Shown piece after piece: positions 45,854 to 55,737 of a DNA stretch of 64,000 nt; the first letter of the stretch is position 1, and each line of letters starts with the position of its first letter. Under the pieces are notes generated by a model. It was not told where the DNA came from. It searched no databases and saw nothing but the letters and a program-made list of their open reading frames with translations. Source of the stretch: Ferrovum sp. (GTDB lineage Bacteria > Pseudomonadota > Gammaproteobacteria > Burkholderiales > Ferrovaceae); contig WJXM01000050.1 in NCBI GenBank assembly GCA_019456405.1, forward strand, positions 1-64,000, written 5' to 3'. Made by a program: the position numbers and the translations under genes.

Positions 45854-46688
45854 AGAGCCCCCCAACAAACCCTCGCTGCTCGAGCGTCTGACCCACTGGT
45901 TGTACCATGAACCCGAGAACCGCGAAGAACTCATCGCCATCCTGCACCAGGCACTGGAGCGAAACCTGCTCGATACCGATGCCTTGAGCATGATGGAGGG
46001 CGTTCTGGGGGTGGCCGACATGCAGGTGCGGGATGTCATGATTCCCCGGGCCCAGATGGACGTCATCGACCTTCAATCCTCTCCGGAACAGGTCATTCCA
46101 TTCCTCATTGAAACCACTCATTCCCGTTTTCCCGCCATCGATGGCAACAAGGATAATGTGGTGGGCATCTTGCTCGCCAAGGACATGTTGCGTTTCACCG
46201 CCGGGTTGCCCTTTCAGATCCGCGACATGCTGCGCCCGGCCATCTTCGTGCCCGAATCCAAACGCCTCAATGTCCTGCTCCGCGAATTCCGCACCAACCG
46301 GAACCACATGGCGATGGTGGTAGACGAATATGGGGGAGTCTCGGGGCTGGTCACCATCGAGGACGTGCTGGAACAAATCGTGGGCGACATCGAGGATGAA
46401 TACGACTTTGATGAAACCGAGGACAATATCATCCCGGAAGGGGAGGACCAGTTTCGCGTCAAAGCCACTACTGAACTGGAAGATTTCAATAGTTTCATGG
46501 GCACACATCTCCATGGCAATGGCATCGAAACCCTCGGGGGGCTGGTCCTGAATCAGTTCGGACGCATGCCCAAGCGCGGAGAACAGATCGTCTTTTCCGG
46601 GCTCAGGGTCAAAATTCTGCGTGCCGACAGCCGCCGCCTCCACTCCGTCTCGGTCATGAAACTCGATCAGGATTCCTCTTCTCCATGA
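45846..46688 (+). CDS. corC: CorC-family CBS-domain protein (YbeX)
   Basis: A 280-residue protein with two CBS domains (about 65-185: VRDVMIPRAQMDVID, HSRFPAIDGNKDNVVGIL, MAMVVDEYGGVSGLVTIEDV) and a C-terminal CorC_HlyC/transporter-associated domain (GIETLGGLVLNQFGRMP). It has no transmembrane domain, as in the short YbeX form linked to Mg/Co homeostasis and ribosome function. It overlaps ybeY upstream and lnt downstream by a few bases. Confidence 0.93.
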   Translation: MVEEPPNKPSLLERLTHWLYHEPENREELIAILHQALERNLLDTDALSMMEGVLGVADMQVRDVMIPRAQMDVIDLQSSPEQVIPFLIETTHSRFPAIDGNKDNVVGILLAKDMLRFTAGLPFQIRDMLRPAIFVPESKRLNVLLREFRTNRNHMAMVVDEYGGVSGLVTIEDVLEQIVGDIEDEYDFDETEDNIIPEGEDQFRVKATTELEDFNSFMGTHLHGNGIETLGGLVLNQFGRMPKRGEQIVFSGLRVKILRADSRRLHSVSVMKLDQDSSSP

Positions 46689-48178
46689 GAGGAAAACTCC
46701 GGGCCAACTTCTTTGCCCTTCTGGCAGGGTGCCTGGCCGTCACCGGTTTCGCGCCCTACCATGTCTGGCCCGCACCCCTCCTGTCTCTCTCGGTTTTGGG
46801 GTTGCTTTGGCATGGGTGCGCCCATGGTCGGAGCGCCGGCTGGATCGGATGGTTTTGGGGTCTGGGGTTTTTTGGAACAGGGATTCGCTGGATCGAGATC
46901 AGCTTGCACGAATTTGGCGGCATGTCCCTGCCCCTGGCCTACGCCCTCATTTTTCTTTTCAGCGCCTTCCTCGCACTCTTCCCTGCATTGGTCGGACGCT
47001 GGAGTTGGCACTTTCACGACCGCCCCACCAGTCGTTGGCTGTTGGTCACCCCAGCACTCTGGACGCTCTCCGAATGGGTGCGCAGTTGGTTTCTGAGTGG
47101 ATTCCCCTGGCTGTCCCTGGGCTATGCCGCCACCCCCAAAGGCCCGCTGGCCGGGTATACGCCCCTGCTCGGCGTATTTGGCACCTCGGCAGCCACGGTC
47201 CTTGGAGCGGGACTGCTGACGCTCGCCCTCCTTTCGCTGCGGCATCATCGTTCCGCCCTCGCCTCGTTCCTCACCCTGGGGATGCTCCTTGCCAGCGGAC
47301 TGGTACTCAAACGGCTGCCCTGGGTTCACCCCGTGGGCCAACCCATCGCCGTCAATCTGTTGCAGGGAAATATCCCTCAGGACATGAAGTTCATGGCTGA
47401 AAGCCGGGGGCTGATCATGCAACGCTACAACACTCTGCTCTTCAACAGTACCGGACGCCTGATCCTCCTGCCCGAAAGTGCCTTGCCCTATCTGCGCCAG
47501 CGGATGCCGGAAGGGTATAGCGAATCGCTCGAAACCTTTGGTTATGAAAACAACAGCGACATTCTGGTCGGACTGTTTTCCGAACCGGAGCGTGGTCAGT
47601 ATTACAACAGCGTCTTCAGTTTCGGTCATTCCCCCATGCAGGCCTACCATAAGGTCCACCTCGTTCCCTTTGGCGAATTCATCCCTTTGAGTAACCTGCT
47701 GGGCCCTCTGATCCACGCCGTCCTGGACATTCCTCTGGATGACCAGCAGCGCGGGAATCCCGACCAACCTCCCTTGCGCGTGGGGGGGCAGTGGGTCGGG
47801 GTGGATATCTGCTACGAAGATGCCTTCGGCGATGAAATCCGTCAGGTCTTGCCCCAGGCCACCCTGTTGGCCAATTTTACCAACGATGCCTGGTTCGGGT
47901 CGTCCATCGGCCCTGAACAGCACCTTCAAATGGCCCAGACCCGCGCATTGGAGACGGGGCGCCCCATGCTGCGTGTCACCAACACGGGCGTCACCGCATT
48001 GATCGGCGCCCATGGAGAGATTCTGGAACGTGCGCCCCGCGCGGAAATTTTCAACCTCGGCGGGAATATTTCCGGCTATGGTGGCGTGACACCTTTCGTG
48101 CTGGTCGGAAATTACGGTATCCTTGCGCTTTGCGCTCTTGCCCTGATTCTTTCCTTACGTTGGCGACCCTTGCGATGA
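46685..48178 (+). CDS. lnt: Apolipoprotein N-acyltransferase
   Basis: A 497-residue inner-membrane enzyme that adds the third acyl chain to lipoproteins. N-terminal TM helices (LAVTGFAPYHVWPAPLLSL) precede a nitrilase-like periplasmic domain. The catalytic residues are visible: Glu in LPESALPYL (about 263), Lys in YHKVHLVPFGEF (about 322) and Cys in VDICYEDAFG (about 375). A final TM helix closes it. Its stop overlaps the dsbB ATG. Confidence 0.96.
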   Translation: MRGKLRANFFALLAGCLAVTGFAPYHVWPAPLLSLSVLGLLWHGCAHGRSAGWIGWFWGLGFFGTGIRWIEISLHEFGGMSLPLAYALIFLFSAFLALFPALVGRWSWHFHDRPTSRWLLVTPALWTLSEWVRSWFLSGFPWLSLGYAATPKGPLAGYTPLLGVFGTSAATVLGAGLLTLALLSLRHHRSALASFLTLGMLLASGLVLKRLPWVHPVGQPIAVNLLQGNIPQDMKFMAESRGLIMQRYNTLLFNSTGRLILLPESALPYLRQRMPEGYSESLETFGYENNSDILVGLFSEPERGQYYNSVFSFGHSPMQAYHKVHLVPFGEFIPLSNLLGPLIHAVLDIPLDDQQRGNPDQPPLRVGGQWVGVDICYEDAFGDEIRQVLPQATLLANFTNDAWFGSSIGPEQHLQMAQTRALETGRPMLRVTNTGVTALIGAHGEILERAPRAEIFNLGGNISGYGGVTPFVLVGNYGILALCALALILSLRWRPLR

Positions 48179-48675
48179 ATTTTCCACTTTCGCGCCGCCT
48201 CTGCCACGGCTTTGGTTTTGTGGCGGCCAGCGGCCTGATCTTTTTTGCCCTCTATCTGCAGCATGGTCTGGGTGAAGAACCCTGTCCCTTGTGCATCTTG
48301 CAGCGTGTCCTGATGATGGGACTGGGCGTCATCTTTCTGGTGGCAGCCATTCATAACCCTATCCAGGGGTTTTTTGTGCGTGTCTACGCGCGTCTGGGAG
48401 GGGCACTGTCCCTCACGGGCGCGGCCATCGCGGCACGCCAGGTCTGGCTTCAGCATCTCCCCCCCGACCAGGTCCCCAGTTGCGGCCCCGGTCTGAACTA
48501 CATCCTCAAGGCTCATCCCTTCTTCAACGCACTGGCCATCGTCCTCAAGGGTTCAGGCGAATGTGCCACCGTGGGCTGGACCTTTGCCGGTCTGGCCATT
48601 TCCGAATGGTCCCTGCTCTGGTTCATCGTCCTCGGACTGTGGATTTCCCTGCAACCCCTGAACAAACGATTCTGA
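48175..48675 (+). CDS. dsbB: Disulfide bond formation protein B
   Basis: A 166-residue four-helix inner-membrane quinone reductase that reoxidises DsbA. The ATG at 48175 overlaps the lnt stop (ATGA). The first redox pair is CPLC (about 37-40), after LYLQHGLGEEP. The second pair is in the periplasmic loop, at SCGPG (about 102) and GECATVGW (about 130). Confidence 0.93.
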   Translation: MNFPLSRRLCHGFGFVAASGLIFFALYLQHGLGEEPCPLCILQRVLMMGLGVIFLVAAIHNPIQGFFVRVYARLGGALSLTGAAIAARQVWLQHLPPDQVPSCGPGLNYILKAHPFFNALAIVLKGSGECATVGWTFAGLAISEWSLLWFIVLGLWISLQPLNKRF

Positions 48676-48678
48676 CCT

Positions 48679-49569
48679 ATGCTCACTTTTCAAGCCATGC
48701 TGCTGCGCTTGCAACACTACTGGAACGACCAGGGCTGTGCCCTGTTGCAACCTTTTGACATGGAAGTGGGGGCGGGCACCTCCCATCCGGCCACTTTCCT
48801 GCGCGCCCTCGGCCCCGAACCCTGGAAAGCCGCCTTTGTTCAGCCCTCGCGCCGACCTAAAGACGGGCGTTATGGCGAGAACCCCAACCGTTTGCAGCAT
48901 TATTACCAGTTTCAGGTCGTCCTGAAACCCTCACCGGACGATATCCAGTCCCTCTACCTGGATTCCCTCATCGCTCTGGGCATCGACCCCCAAAACAACG
49001 ATATCCGTTTTGTGGAAGACGATTGGGAAAATCCCACGTTGGGTGCCTGGGGACTGGGCTGGGAAGTCTGGCTCAACGGCATGGAAGTCACCCAATTCAC
49101 TTATTTCCAGGAAGTGGGGGGGATGACCTGCGCCCCCGTACTGGGGGAAATCACCTATGGAACAGAACGCCTCGCCATGTACCTGCAAGGCTGTGACAAC
49201 GTCTACGACCTGATCTGGACGGAAGGTCTGCGCTATGGTGACATCTATCACCAAAATGAAGTGGAACAGTCTCGTTACAACTTCGAAGCCAGCGATCCTG
49301 CCTGGCTGTTTGGACAATTTGCAGGTTTTGAACGCGAGTCCAAACGCCTGATCGAAGCGGGCTTACCCCTCCCCGCCTATGACATGGCCCTCAAGTGTTC
49401 GCATACCTTCAACCTGCTGGATGCGCGTGGCGCCATTTCAGTCACGGAACGCGCCGGTTACATCGGACGCATCCGTACCCTGTCACGGCAAGTCGCCCAG
49501 GCATACCATGAGACCCGGGCGGCCCTTGGTTTTCCCCTGCTGAACGCGCAAACCGGAGATCCCAAATGA
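48679..49569 (+). CDS. glyQ: Glycine-tRNA ligase alpha subunit
   Basis: A 296-residue class II synthetase subunit with [20 protein letters not shown] and [21 protein letters not shown], the hallmark alpha-chain motifs, and [11 protein letters not shown] and [11 protein letters not shown]. It forms an alpha2beta2 enzyme with GlyS, whose ATG overlaps its stop. Confidence 0.97.
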   Translation: MLTFQAMLLRLQHYWNDQGCALLQPFDMEVGAGTSHPATFLRALGPEPWKAAFVQPSRRPKDGRYGENPNRLQHYYQFQVVLKPSPDDIQSLYLDSLIALGIDPQNNDIRFVEDDWENPTLGAWGLGWEVWLNGMEVTQFTYFQEVGGMTCAPVLGEITYGTERLAMYLQGCDNVYDLIWTEGLRYGDIYHQNEVEQSRYNFEASDPAWLFGQFAGFERESKRLIEAGLPLPAYDMALKCSHTFNLLDARGAISVTERAGYIGRIRTLSRQVAQAYHETRAALGFPLLNAQTGDPK

Positions 49570-51635
49570 CCTCCGCGCCCTTGCTGATCGAACTGCGCAC
49601 CGAAGAGTTGCCGCCCAAATCCCTGCTGAAGTTGTCCACCAGTTTTGCTCAGGCGGTGCACCAAGGATTGGTGGCCCAACACCTTGCTCCGACCTCCACC
49701 TCCGTCCGGATCTTCGCAACCCCACGCCGCTTGGCCGTGTTGATCGAAGACGTGAACGGGGCACAACCCGAACGCCAGGTGGAACGCAAAGGCCCCAGTC
49801 ACAAGGCTGGACGAGCGTCCGATGGAACGGCCACCCCGGCTCTGCAGGGATTTGCCCGATCCTGTGGCATCGCTGTGGACGAACTGGAACTACGCACGGA
49901 TGACAAGGGACTGGGATATTATGTCCACCGTTCCCTGCAACGCGGTATCCCTTTGGGAGAAGTGCTCCCCGCCCTGCTCGAGCAAGCGGTGCGCCAACTG
50001 CCCGTGGCCAAGGTGATGCGCTGGGGTTCGGGAAACGCTGAATTCGTCCGTCCGGTCCATGGACTGATGGTCCTGCACGGAGACCAATTGGTCCCTCTGA
50101 GCCTGCTCGGACTATCGAGCAGTCGCCAGACCCTGGGGCATCGTTTTCTGGGCGAGGGCCTGCTCACCCTCGACCACGCCTCTGCCTATGCCGAACTGCT
50201 GGAACGGGAAGGCAAGGTGATCGCCTCCTTTGCCGAACGACGCCAGCGTATCCAACAGGCCTTGGATACCCTCGCCCAACCCCATCATGTGCTGGCCGGA
50301 CCGGAACTGCTCGACGAGGTGACGGCCCTGGTGGAATGGCCCACCGTTCTGGAGGGAAGATTCGATCCTGCTTTCCTGGAAATTCCCCAGGAATGCCTGA
50401 TCCTGTCCATGCAACAACACCAGAAGTATTTCCCCTTGGGTGATGCCCAGAACCAATTGCAACCCCGCTTCCTGCTGGTCAGCAATCTGGAAACGGCCAC
50501 CCCCATGGCCATCGTGCGGGGCAATGAGCGTGTCCTGCACGCACGCCTGGCAGATGCCCGTTTCTTCTACCAGCAGGATCTCAAGATCCCCTTGAGCGAA
50601 CGACGCGCCCGACTGGATCAGGTGGTTTACCATCAACGTCTGGGCAGTCTGGGCGCACGCGTCGAACGCCTGTCCCAATTGGCCGAACAGATAGCCCACG
50701 CCTTGCATTTGTCTGGCGCACAGGCGCGACGGGCAGCACAATTGCTGAAGGCCGATCTGGTCACGGACATGGTGGGAGAATTCCCCGAACTGCAAGGATT
50801 CATGGGGCGAGATTATGCCCGCCATGACCAGGAAGCAGAGGAAGTGGCGCTGGCCATCGAAGCCCACTACCGCCCTCGTTTTGCCGGGGATACCTTACCG
50901 ACCACGCCACTGGGCACAGTCATGGCCTTGGCCGACAAACTGGAAACCCTGGTAGGCATTTATGGCATCGGCCAAATCCCCACGGGAGATCGGGATCCCT
51001 ATGGATTACGCCGCGCCACCCTGGGGATCCTGCGCCTGCTGATGGATAAGGCTCCCGCGCTGGAACTGCCTGTGCTCCTCGCCTGGACTGAGGCCACTTT
51101 TCCCCGTGGGGTGCTGGACGCCGCGGCATTGGACTCGCTGCCCACTTTCATTCAGGATCGTTTGCGCGGTCTATTGCGCGACCAGGGATTCGATCAAGGC
51201 CTGGTGGAAGCGGTCATTTCTCCCTTGCCTGCGCGTCTGGACCAACTGCCCGCGCACCTCCAGGCGCTCGCCACTTTCCGTACCCGCCCTGAAGCCATCG
51301 GTCTGAGTGCAGCCCATAAACGCATTCGCAACCTGCTCAAAAAGTCCGGCTCGACACAGTCCGTACTCCCCGCACCCCTGCAAGAACCTGCGGAACTCGA
51401 CTTGCAGGAAGAGTTGCGGCGCCTGCAACCCCGCATTGCCACTTTCGTGCTCCAGGCAGACTTTTCCGCCGCCCTGAGTGCACTGGCGGAATTGCATGCC
51501 CCCGTGGACCGGTTTTTTACCGACCTCATGGTCATGTGTGAGGATCCCGGACTGCGCGCGGCACGCCTGGCTTTGTTGCAAAATCTGGAATCGCTCATGA
51601 ACCAGGTAGGCGACCTGTCCTGCCTGAGCGGTTGA
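49566..51635 (+). CDS. glyS: Glycine-tRNA ligase beta subunit
   Basis: A 689-residue beta chain beginning [15 protein letters not shown]. It contains [57 protein letters not shown] and [14 protein letters not shown], in the usual order, with a C-terminal DALR-like anticodon-binding region. Length matches the family. Confidence 0.97.
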   Translation: MTSAPLLIELRTEELPPKSLLKLSTSFAQAVHQGLVAQHLAPTSTSVRIFATPRRLAVLIEDVNGAQPERQVERKGPSHKAGRASDGTATPALQGFARSCGIAVDELELRTDDKGLGYYVHRSLQRGIPLGEVLPALLEQAVRQLPVAKVMRWGSGNAEFVRPVHGLMVLHGDQLVPLSLLGLSSSRQTLGHRFLGEGLLTLDHASAYAELLEREGKVIASFAERRQRIQQALDTLAQPHHVLAGPELLDEVTALVEWPTVLEGRFDPAFLEIPQECLILSMQQHQKYFPLGDAQNQLQPRFLLVSNLETATPMAIVRGNERVLHARLADARFFYQQDLKIPLSERRARLDQVVYHQRLGSLGARVERLSQLAEQIAHALHLSGAQARRAAQLLKADLVTDMVGEFPELQGFMGRDYARHDQEAEEVALAIEAHYRPRFAGDTLPTTPLGTVMALADKLETLVGIYGIGQIPTGDRDPYGLRRATLGILRLLMDKAPALELPVLLAWTEATFPRGVLDAAALDSLPTFIQDRLRGLLRDQGFDQGLVEAVISPLPARLDQLPAHLQALATFRTRPEAIGLSAAHKRIRNLLKKSGSTQSVLPAPLQEPAELDLQEELRRLQPRIATFVLQADFSAALSALAELHAPVDRFFTDLMVMCEDPGLRAARLALLQNLESLMNQVGDLSCLSG

Positions 51636-51674
51636 AACACACAGTCCTCCCCTCTGGCAAGGAACCCTACAATC

Positions 51675-52214
51675 ATGTCCCTCGTCATTCTCGATCGTGA
51701 TGGCGTCATCAATGCCGATAGCGACCGTTTCATCAAAAGCCCCGAAGAATGGCACCCTCTTCCCGGCAGTCTGGCGGCCATCGCCCGCCTCAACCATGCC
51801 GGTTATCAGGTCGTGATCGCCACCAACCAGTCGGGCATCGCGCGTGGCCTGTTCGATCTGACAACCCTCAATGCCATTCACCAAAAGATGATCGATGCTC
51901 TGGCCCAACAGGGCGGGATGATCGAAGCCATTTTCTTCTGCCCCCATGCCCGCGAGTCGCGGTGTCATTGTCGCAAGCCGGCGTCCGGCCTGTTTGAAGA
52001 AATTGGTCAGCGCTACAATACCTCGCTGCAGGGCATTCCTGCCATCGGCGATTCCCTGCGCGATCTGGTCGCTGCGGAACGAGTCGGTGCCCAGCCGATG
52101 TTGGTTCTCACCGGCAAGGGTCAAAGGACCCTCGAGGCCGGCAATTTGCCGCCCGGAACCCAGGTTCACGACAACCTTCAGGAGGCCGTACGCACCCTGC
52201 TGGTCAAACGTTGA
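51675..52214 (+). CDS. gmhB: D-glycero-beta-D-manno-heptose-1,7-bisphosphate 7-phosphatase
   Basis: A 179-residue HAD phosphatase of the ADP-heptose pathway for lipopolysaccharide core. Motif I is ILDRDGVIN (nucleophile Asp), with IATNQSGIARGLF. The Cys/His zinc loop typical of GmhB is CPHARESRCHCRKPASG, and IGDSLRDLVAA completes the site. AAGGA is upstream of the ATG. It lies between glyS and a lipid acyltransferase. Confidence 0.93.
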   Translation: MSLVILDRDGVINADSDRFIKSPEEWHPLPGSLAAIARLNHAGYQVVIATNQSGIARGLFDLTTLNAIHQKMIDALAQQGGMIEAIFFCPHARESRCHCRKPASGLFEEIGQRYNTSLQGIPAIGDSLRDLVAAERVGAQPMLVLTGKGQRTLEAGNLPPGTQVHDNLQEAVRTLLVKR

Positions 52215-52216
52215 TC

Positions 52217-52972
52217 ATGCGAATTCTGCGTGCGCTGATTTTTGTCCTGGCCCAAGGGTTGGCTACTCCCTTGTACGCCCTGCTCATGATCATTTCTGCG
52301 CCCTTCGGCGTGCGCGGACCCCGTTACTTCTCGGGCGCCTGGTCGCGCCTGATGCTGCGCCTGGCCCGCTGGATTTGTGGCATTCGCCATGAACTCAGCG
52401 GCTGGGAGCACTTGCCCGCCGGCCCCTTCGTTCTGATAGCCAAACATCAGTCTGCCTGGGAGACAATTTTTTTCCCGGCCTTTCTCCCCCCCCATGTCTT
52501 CGTATTGAAACAGGAAATTCTTTCCATTCCTTTTTTTGGTTGGGGAATGAGGCTGCTCGAACCCATTGCCATCGACCGCGAGCAACGGCGCGAAGCTTTC
52601 CAGCAGGTACTCACCCAGGGTCAGGAACGCCTGAGCCGCGGGCTGATCGTGATCATTTTTCCAGAGGGGACGCGCGTACCCTACGGTTATCGGGGTCGCT
52701 ATGCTCCTGGCGGCGGCTTGCTGGCCGCCCAGTCAGGTGTTCCCGTCGTACCCTTGGCGCATGATGCGGGGCGGTTGTGGAAAAAGGGGTTACTGGGGAA
52801 ATATCCAGGCACCATTCACCTGTCTCTGGGCCCAGTCCTCTCCACCGAAGGGCGGGAGGGGCTCGAGGTCAATCAGGAAGCCGAAGCCTGGATCGAAGCC
52901 GAATTGGAACGCTGGAGCCATCAACCTGCCCACCCCTGGCGGCGCAAACACAAGACTCGTTCTATCCGATGA
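52217..52972 (+). CDS. plsC: 1-acyl-sn-glycerol-3-phosphate acyltransferase
   Basis: A 251-residue membrane-associated acyltransferase making phosphatidic acid. An N-terminal hydrophobic region is followed by the catalytic motif KHQSAWET, in which the usual HX4D Asp is Glu (the HQSxWE form common in proteobacteria). FPEGTRVPYG and VPVVPLAHDAG follow. The C-terminal tail is basic. The ATG at 52217 follows the gmhB stop by 2 bp, and its stop overlaps the next ATG. Confidence 0.92.
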   Translation: MRILRALIFVLAQGLATPLYALLMIISAPFGVRGPRYFSGAWSRLMLRLARWICGIRHELSGWEHLPAGPFVLIAKHQSAWETIFFPAFLPPHVFVLKQEILSIPFFGWGMRLLEPIAIDREQRREAFQQVLTQGQERLSRGLIVIIFPEGTRVPYGYRGRYAPGGGLLAAQSGVPVVPLAHDAGRLWKKGLLGKYPGTIHLSLGPVLSTEGREGLEVNQEAEAWIEAELERWSHQPAHPWRRKHKTRSIR

Positions 52973-53670
52973 GCCGTCCTGCCCTGCCCCAACCTCCGCT
53001 CACCTGCGCCGGCCAGACTCTCCCCTACCTGTTGGTGAGAAGCCCACGCCGCCGGACGATCGGTCTCAAGATCGATGAGCAGGGGTTGACGGTCTTTGCG
53101 CCCCCCAACCTGCCCACCGCGCAACTTGAAACATTGATCCAGACTCGTGCCACCTGGATCCGCACCAAATGGACCGAGTTCTGCCAAAAATCGGCGCTGC
53201 GCGTCGTCCCCCGAGAAGGCGCCCTGCTCCCCTATCTAGGACGCACGGTGCGCCTGTCCCTGGATTCCGGGCCTACCCGCCTCGAAGGAGAGGTTTTATA
53301 CCTCAACCCTGGCCGAGGCGGCATCACGGTAGCCCTCCAACGCTGGTACCGGGTCCAGGCCCTGCCTTTCTTCTTGCCGCGCGTCGCCCATTATGTCGAA
53401 CGGTTGAGCGTGCCCATGCCCACCGTTGCCCTGTCCAATGCCCGCCGCCGCTGGGGCAGTTGTCATGCACGCGGGATGATCCGACTCAACTGGCGTTTGC
53501 TCAAGGCCAGTCCGGCGGAAATGGATTACGTCATCGCCCATGAAGTAACCCACCTACGGCATATGAATCATGGCCCGGCATTCCGGGAGACCCTGCAACA
53601 CCTGTATCCGGACCACGCCGAGGCGCATCGCATGTTACATGAACGGGGGTTCCTGTACCATGCCTTCTGA
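52969..53670 (+). CDS. YgjP-type (M48/SprT-like) zinc metalloprotease
   Basis: A 233-residue predicted cytosolic metallopeptidase of the YgjP/DUF45 group. An N-terminal beta-rich part (RRRTIGLKIDEQGLTVFAPP) leads to RRRWGSCHARGMIRLNWRL and the zinc motif HEVTHLRHMNHG, i.e. HExxH with a third His. The start overlaps the plsC stop (ATGA). Substrates are unknown for the family. Confidence 0.88.
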   Translation: MSRPALPQPPLTCAGQTLPYLLVRSPRRRTIGLKIDEQGLTVFAPPNLPTAQLETLIQTRATWIRTKWTEFCQKSALRVVPREGALLPYLGRTVRLSLDSGPTRLEGEVLYLNPGRGGITVALQRWYRVQALPFFLPRVAHYVERLSVPMPTVALSNARRRWGSCHARGMIRLNWRLLKASPAEMDYVIAHEVTHLRHMNHGPAFRETLQHLYPDHAEAHRMLHERGFLYHAF

Positions 53671-53720
53671 CCCATGACCCAACGATTCCCACCCATGGAA
53701 CCCTGCTTCCCCCGAGCTCT

Positions 53721-53749
53721 TTGACAGTGTACTCAAAGCATGCGATGAT
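53721..53749 (+). promoter_or_regulatory. Sigma-70 promoter for fadD
   Basis: A perfect TTGACA (53721-53726), 17 nt, GATGAT (53744-53749). The predicted start near 53756 excludes the in-frame TTG at 53755 as start codon and leaves about 50 nt before the ATG at 53806. Confidence 0.65.
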
Positions 53750-53805
53750 GGCCCTTGGAGGCCTACTTTCAACCCTGTGAAGCCAAGGGAACGAGTCGTC
53801 ATTTC

Positions 53806-55443
53806 ATGGAAACCTCTTCACTCTTCCCCTCGGAGCATGATTCCACTTCCCAGGAAACCTTGGACCGCATGCTGGGACAGGCCTGTCGCACCTTTGCGCA
53901 GCACGATGCTTTCCAATGCCTGGGGCACTCCTTCTCCTACGAAATGATCGAGCGGTCAGCCCTGTATTTCGCCAGTTGGTTACAGGATCAGGGCTTGACC
54001 GTTGGAACGCGGGTAGCGGTCATGTTGCCCAATTTGCCCCAGTACCCCATTGCGGTATATGGCATACTGCGCGCGGGCGGCGTGGTGGTCAATTGCAATC
54101 CGCTCTATACCCCCCGGGAACTGGAGTTTCAGTTGCGCGATGCTGAAGCCGAATATCTCGTCGTCCTGGAAAATTTTGCCCATACGGTGGCGCAGACTCG
54201 CGTCCCCAGTCTGCGCCACATCATCGTGACCCAGGTGGGGGATCTGATGGGACTGCGCGGAATCTTCCTGAACCTGGTTCTGCGCTACTGGAAAAAAGCC
54301 ATTCCTGCGTGGCATATGGATGCGGTATTTTCTTTTCCCGGCATTCTGGAACGGGGGCAGCACCTGCCCTTCACCTGCCCTTCCCTGACACCGGAACACC
54401 TGGCTTTTTTGCAATATACCGGCGGGACGACCGGGCGTGCGAAAGGGGCCATGCTCAGCCATCGGAACATCATGGCCAATCTGGATCAGGTGGGAATCTG
54501 GCATAGCCCGCATCTGGTTCCCGGACAGGAAAAGGTCGTCACGGCCTTGCCGCTCTATCATATCTTTGCCCTGACTGCCAATTGCCTGCTGTTTTGGAAA
54601 TTGGGCGCCACCAACCTGCTGATTCCCAACCCGCGCGACATTCCCGGACTGGTGCGTGTTCTGAAACCCTACCCCATGAGCATCTTTACCGGGGTCAATA
54701 CCCTGTTTGCCGCCCTGCTGAGCAACCCCGCTTTCGCGCATCTGGATTTCTCTCACCTCAAATCCACCCTGGGCGGGGGCATGGCCGTCAAGAGGGAAGT
54801 CGCTCAACACTGGCAAACCGTCACGGGTTGCTGCATCAATCAGGCCTACGGGTTGACTGAAACCTCTCCAGGGGTCTGCCTGAACCCCTTTGACGTTCAG
54901 AAATTTGACGGAAGCGTGGGGAAGCCTTTACCGTACACCGAGATCTCCCTGCGCAATGACGAGGGCAACGAAGTCTCCCCTGCGGCCATCGGTGAAGTCT
55001 GTATCCGCGGACCCCAAGTGATGGGCGGCTACTGGCAACAACCGGAGGAAACCAGTCAGGCCTTCTGGCCCGATGGATATTTTCGCAGCGGCGACATCGG
55101 ACGCTGGAACCCGACGGGTACACTGACCCTGTTGGACCGTAAAAAGGACATGATCAAAGTCTCGGGATTCAACGTCTACCCGAACGAAATCGAAGAAATT
55201 CTCTCCCACCATCCAGGGATTGCCGAAGTTGCCGCCATCGGCGTCGAGGATATCCATTCGGGCGAAGCCATCACGGCATTCGTGGTGCGCCGCGACCCCA
55301 ACCTGACAGAACAGGAACTTCTTGCCTGGTGCCACCAGGAGTTGACGGGGTACAAGATTCCACGCCACATTGAATTCCGGACCGAACTGCCCCATTCTGC
55401 GGTGGGCAAAGTTCTGCGTCGCGCGCTCAGGACAACGACCTAA
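53806..55443 (+). CDS. fadD: Long-chain fatty acid-CoA ligase
   Basis: A 545-residue ANL-superfamily adenylating enzyme activating fatty acids. Motifs are the P-loop YTGGTTGRAKGAMLSHRN, QAYGLTETSPGVCLNP, GYFRSGDIGRWNP and DRKKDMIKVSGFNVYPNEIEE, and the C-terminal catalytic Lys region HSAVGKVLRRALR. Length and LPLYHIFALTAN match FadD. The start is set by the upstream promoter. The substrate chain length cannot be determined here. Confidence 0.92.
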   Translation: METSSLFPSEHDSTSQETLDRMLGQACRTFAQHDAFQCLGHSFSYEMIERSALYFASWLQDQGLTVGTRVAVMLPNLPQYPIAVYGILRAGGVVVNCNPLYTPRELEFQLRDAEAEYLVVLENFAHTVAQTRVPSLRHIIVTQVGDLMGLRGIFLNLVLRYWKKAIPAWHMDAVFSFPGILERGQHLPFTCPSLTPEHLAFLQYTGGTTGRAKGAMLSHRNIMANLDQVGIWHSPHLVPGQEKVVTALPLYHIFALTANCLLFWKLGATNLLIPNPRDIPGLVRVLKPYPMSIFTGVNTLFAALLSNPAFAHLDFSHLKSTLGGGMAVKREVAQHWQTVTGCCINQAYGLTETSPGVCLNPFDVQKFDGSVGKPLPYTEISLRNDEGNEVSPAAIGEVCIRGPQVMGGYWQQPEETSQAFWPDGYFRSGDIGRWNPTGTLTLLDRKKDMIKVSGFNVYPNEIEEILSHHPGIAEVAAIGVEDIHSGEAITAFVVRRDPNLTEQELLAWCHQELTGYKIPRHIEFRTELPHSAVGKVLRRALRTTT

Positions 55444-55563
55444 CCGCCCATCCTGACGCGATGCCCACCGAAGGAAAGGAGTTCTCTCTCCAGACCCGAT
55501 TCCCGGGACACCGTCGATATTCACTTTTGTCTTTCATTTTTTTGCGCTTTCTGTTACCATGTC

Positions 55564-55593
55564 GGCACTGCATGCGACAGGTAGTGCAGTGTC
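55564..55593 (+). other. Stem-loop in the rhlE leader
   Basis: GGCACTGCA (55564-55572) pairs with TGCAGTGTC (55585-55593): nine pairs including one G-T, with a 12-nt loop. It sits in the 294-bp gap between fadD and rhlE, which otherwise contains no convincing ORF. A T-rich stretch (55530-55550) precedes it. It could be a regulatory leader element; no T-run follows that would make it a terminator. Confidence 0.4.
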
Positions 55594-55737
55594 CCTGACC
55601 TTATCCATTCATTTCTGAATGTCTTTTGCCGGTTAGTGACTTACGCCGGCGGTTCTCCGCTGTTTTTTTCATCTGAGGCTCGTGTGAACCCTCCTGGGTT
55701 CCCTTTACCTGTCGCTTCGCCCTCGAGGATTAGTACA